Assembly: GCA_947452355.1 (NCBI GenBank)
Contig: CANGCU010000066.1
Coordinates: 1-6,841, forward strand
From: Microbacteriaceae bacterium
GTDB taxonomy: Bacteria; Actinomycetota; Actinomycetes; Actinomycetales; Microbacteriaceae
Length of the DNA stretch: 6,841 nt
Direction: 5' to 3'
Both the position numbers and the translations under genes were made by a program. This document shows positions 5,705 to 6,841 of the stretch, piece after piece. The first letter of the stretch is position 1. Every line of letters begins with the position of its first letter. The notes beneath the pieces were generated by a model. The model ran no database searches. It was given only the letters and a program-made list of their open reading frames with translations, and was not told where the DNA came from.

Positions 5705-6841
5705 ATGAAACTCAACAATGGCTTAGGTCACCTCAGTTATTCGACCCTCGTCCACTTAGGCGACACGTGGGCCGAGATGAATGCGAGCCTTCGTGAGTTT
5801 GTTCCCCAGGTCAAAAAGCGGGTTTCGCCGGACGAGCCTTTCGCCGTTTCCCTGCGCATTTCTGCATCGTCAGCCAAGACCCTCACGGAAAGCCCCGCCG
5901 AACGAACGGCACTCGCTGAGTTCCTCGCCGCCGAGGATCTGTATGTATACACGGTGAACGCATTCCCTTACGGTCCGTTCAAGGGCGAAATCGTCATGGA
6001 ACGGGTTTACGAACCCGACTGGACCACCGACGAACGGGTGGACTACACCAATTCGATCGCCGATATTTTGGCCGAAATTTCGCCAGCGGATGTCAACCCG
6101 TCGATTCAGACGGCTCCTCTCGCCTTCAAGCCGAATGTTGCGGGGGAGGAATACATCAGGTTGTTCACTCGCAACGTGTTCCGCGTCGTCGCTCACCTGC
6201 GTAATCTCGAGGAACGCACCGGGCGCCGCGTGAAACTTGCGATCGAACCGGAACCCGCCTGCTATCTCGAAACAACCGATGAAACCGTTGAGTGGTTCGA
6301 GAATCGGGTTTATTCGCGCGCGGGCATCAACGAGCTTGCGGAAGTTGCCGGTATTCCCGTCAGTGAAGCCGAGGGTGCGATTCGTCGTTACCTCGGAATT
6401 GTTTTCGATATCGGCCACCAGTCCGTTGGCTTCGAGAACATTACGGATTCGCTAACCACAATCGTCAATGCAGGAATCCCAATCTTCAAACTTCAAGAAG
6501 CATCGTCGCTCTGGGTCGAGGAACTGACGCACGACAAGATTCCGGCGCTCCGCCGATTCACGGACACCATCTACTTGAGCCAGACCTCTCTCAAACAGGA
6601 CGGAACCATCACGAAGTTCCTCAACCTTGGCGAGGCCCTTGATGCTTATGAAGCGAACCCGGTGCCCAGTGAGATGCGAACCCATTTCCACGTTCCGGTG
6701 TTCCTCGAGGAACTCGGGCCATTCCGAACGACTCGTTTTGGTGTCCGTGAGGCACTCACCATGCACCGTGAAACGCCGTTATCGGATCATCTGGAAATCG
6801 AGACGTACACCTGGGATGTCCTGCCTCCGGAATTGAAGACC
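5705..6841 (+). CDS. eboE: EboE-like metabolite-traffic protein, xylose-isomerase-type TIM barrel (3' end cut by the window)
   Basis: An uninterrupted frame of 379 codons from ATG 5705 to the window edge. EboE proteins are typically near 390-400 aa, so only a short C-terminal tail should be missing. The start has GGAAAGG 4 nt upstream. The N-terminus MKLNNGLGHLSYSTL, then GDTWAEM, VNAFPYGPFKG (84-94) and YEPDWTTDERVDYT (102-115), match my memory of the EboE family. Barrel metal/active-site candidates are visible: E181/E183 (AIEPEP), D235 and H238 (FDIGHQS), E265 (KLQEASS), H327/H329 (RTHFHVPVF) and E365 (LEIETYTW). No signal peptide or membrane segment is seen, so the protein is cytoplasmic. 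In cyanobacteria and some other bacteria, ebo clusters (EboA-F, including a UbiA-type EboC and a dehydroquinate-synthase-like EboD) are implicated in moving a precursor such as that of scytonemin. The chemistry of EboE itself is not established as far as I know. The alternative is another sugar-isomerase-like barrel. Confidence 0.8.
   Translation, partial: MKLNNGLGHLSYSTLVHLGDTWAEMNASLREFVPQVKKRVSPDEPFAVSLRISASSAKTLTESPAERTALAEFLAAEDLYVYTVNAFPYGPFKGEIVMERVYEPDWTTDERVDYTNSIADILAEISPADVNPSIQTAPLAFKPNVAGEEYIRLFTRNVFRVVAHLRNLEERTGRRVKLAIEPEPACYLETTDETVEWFENRVYSRAGINELAEVAGIPVSEAEGAIRRYLGIVFDIGHQSVGFENITDSLTTIVNAGIPIFKLQEASSLWVEELTHDKIPALRRFTDTIYLSQTSLKQDGTITKFLNLGEALDAYEANPVPSEMRTHFHVPVFLEELGPFRTTRFGVREALTMHRETPLSDHLEIETYTWDVLPPELKT

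Noticed and set aside
5944..5951. TGTATACA palindrome, similar to FCD-GntR operator cores
   Set aside because: It lies well inside the eboE-like coding sequence and is explained by the Tyr-Val-Tyr-Thr codons. It does not match the TGGATACATT form of the two upstream sites.
5870..6418. Minus-strand open frame of 182 codons over the eboE-like gene
   Set aside because: The plus-strand frame is open for 379 codons with family motifs and a good Shine-Dalgarno. The minus frame shows no known motif.

Overview
This window holds six protein-coding genes in two divergent blocks. The coding DNA is moderately GC-rich and is broken by two AT-rich divergent promoter regions. There are no rRNA or tRNA genes, CRISPR arrays, insertion sequences or phage genes. 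The organism is a free-living bacterium with a catabolic or accessory metabolic locus. A single-chain E1 alpha-beta fusion, FCD-type GntR and XRE-cupin regulators and the codon habits lean me towards an actinobacterium. That is a low-confidence inference, and a proteobacterium is not excluded.

Block 1 (31-4790) is centred on a divergent promoter at 1182-1335. Leftward lies a two-gene operon: a VOC-superfamily metalloprotein (645-1181), then an FCD-type GntR repressor (31-672) that overlaps it by 28 nt. Rightward lies a fused E1 alpha-beta subunit of a 2-oxoacid dehydrogenase complex (1336-3525). It is translationally coupled by a 1-nt overlap to the lipoyl-bearing E2 acyltransferase (3525-4790). 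The intergenic DNA holds two copies of TGGATACATT, which resemble FCD-GntR operators, and a perfect 9-bp inverted repeat that runs into the -35 box of the E1 promoter. The likely logic is a GntR repressor controlling both itself with the VOC gene and the E1-E2 operon, released by a metabolite of the substrate. No E3 (dihydrolipoamide dehydrogenase) is in the window, so the complex would need one from elsewhere.

Block 2 (4801-6841) starts only 10 bp past the E2 stop with a leftward XRE-cupin regulator (4801-5526). From a second divergent promoter (5527-5704) a gene runs rightward off the window end. It reads open from 5705 to 6841 (379 codons, no stop). The protein is an EboE-like, xylose-isomerase-type TIM-barrel protein, normally part of the ebo cluster implicated in precursor traffic, as for scytonemin in cyanobacteria. 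Only the last few residues appear to be missing. The simplest prediction is that further ebo genes follow to the right under the XRE-cupin regulator.

The most interesting points are the layered operator architecture upstream of E1, the unusual substrate-loop sequence of the fused E1, and the EboE gene with its own divergent regulator. The substrate of the E1-E2 complex and any functional link between the two blocks cannot be settled from this sequence.
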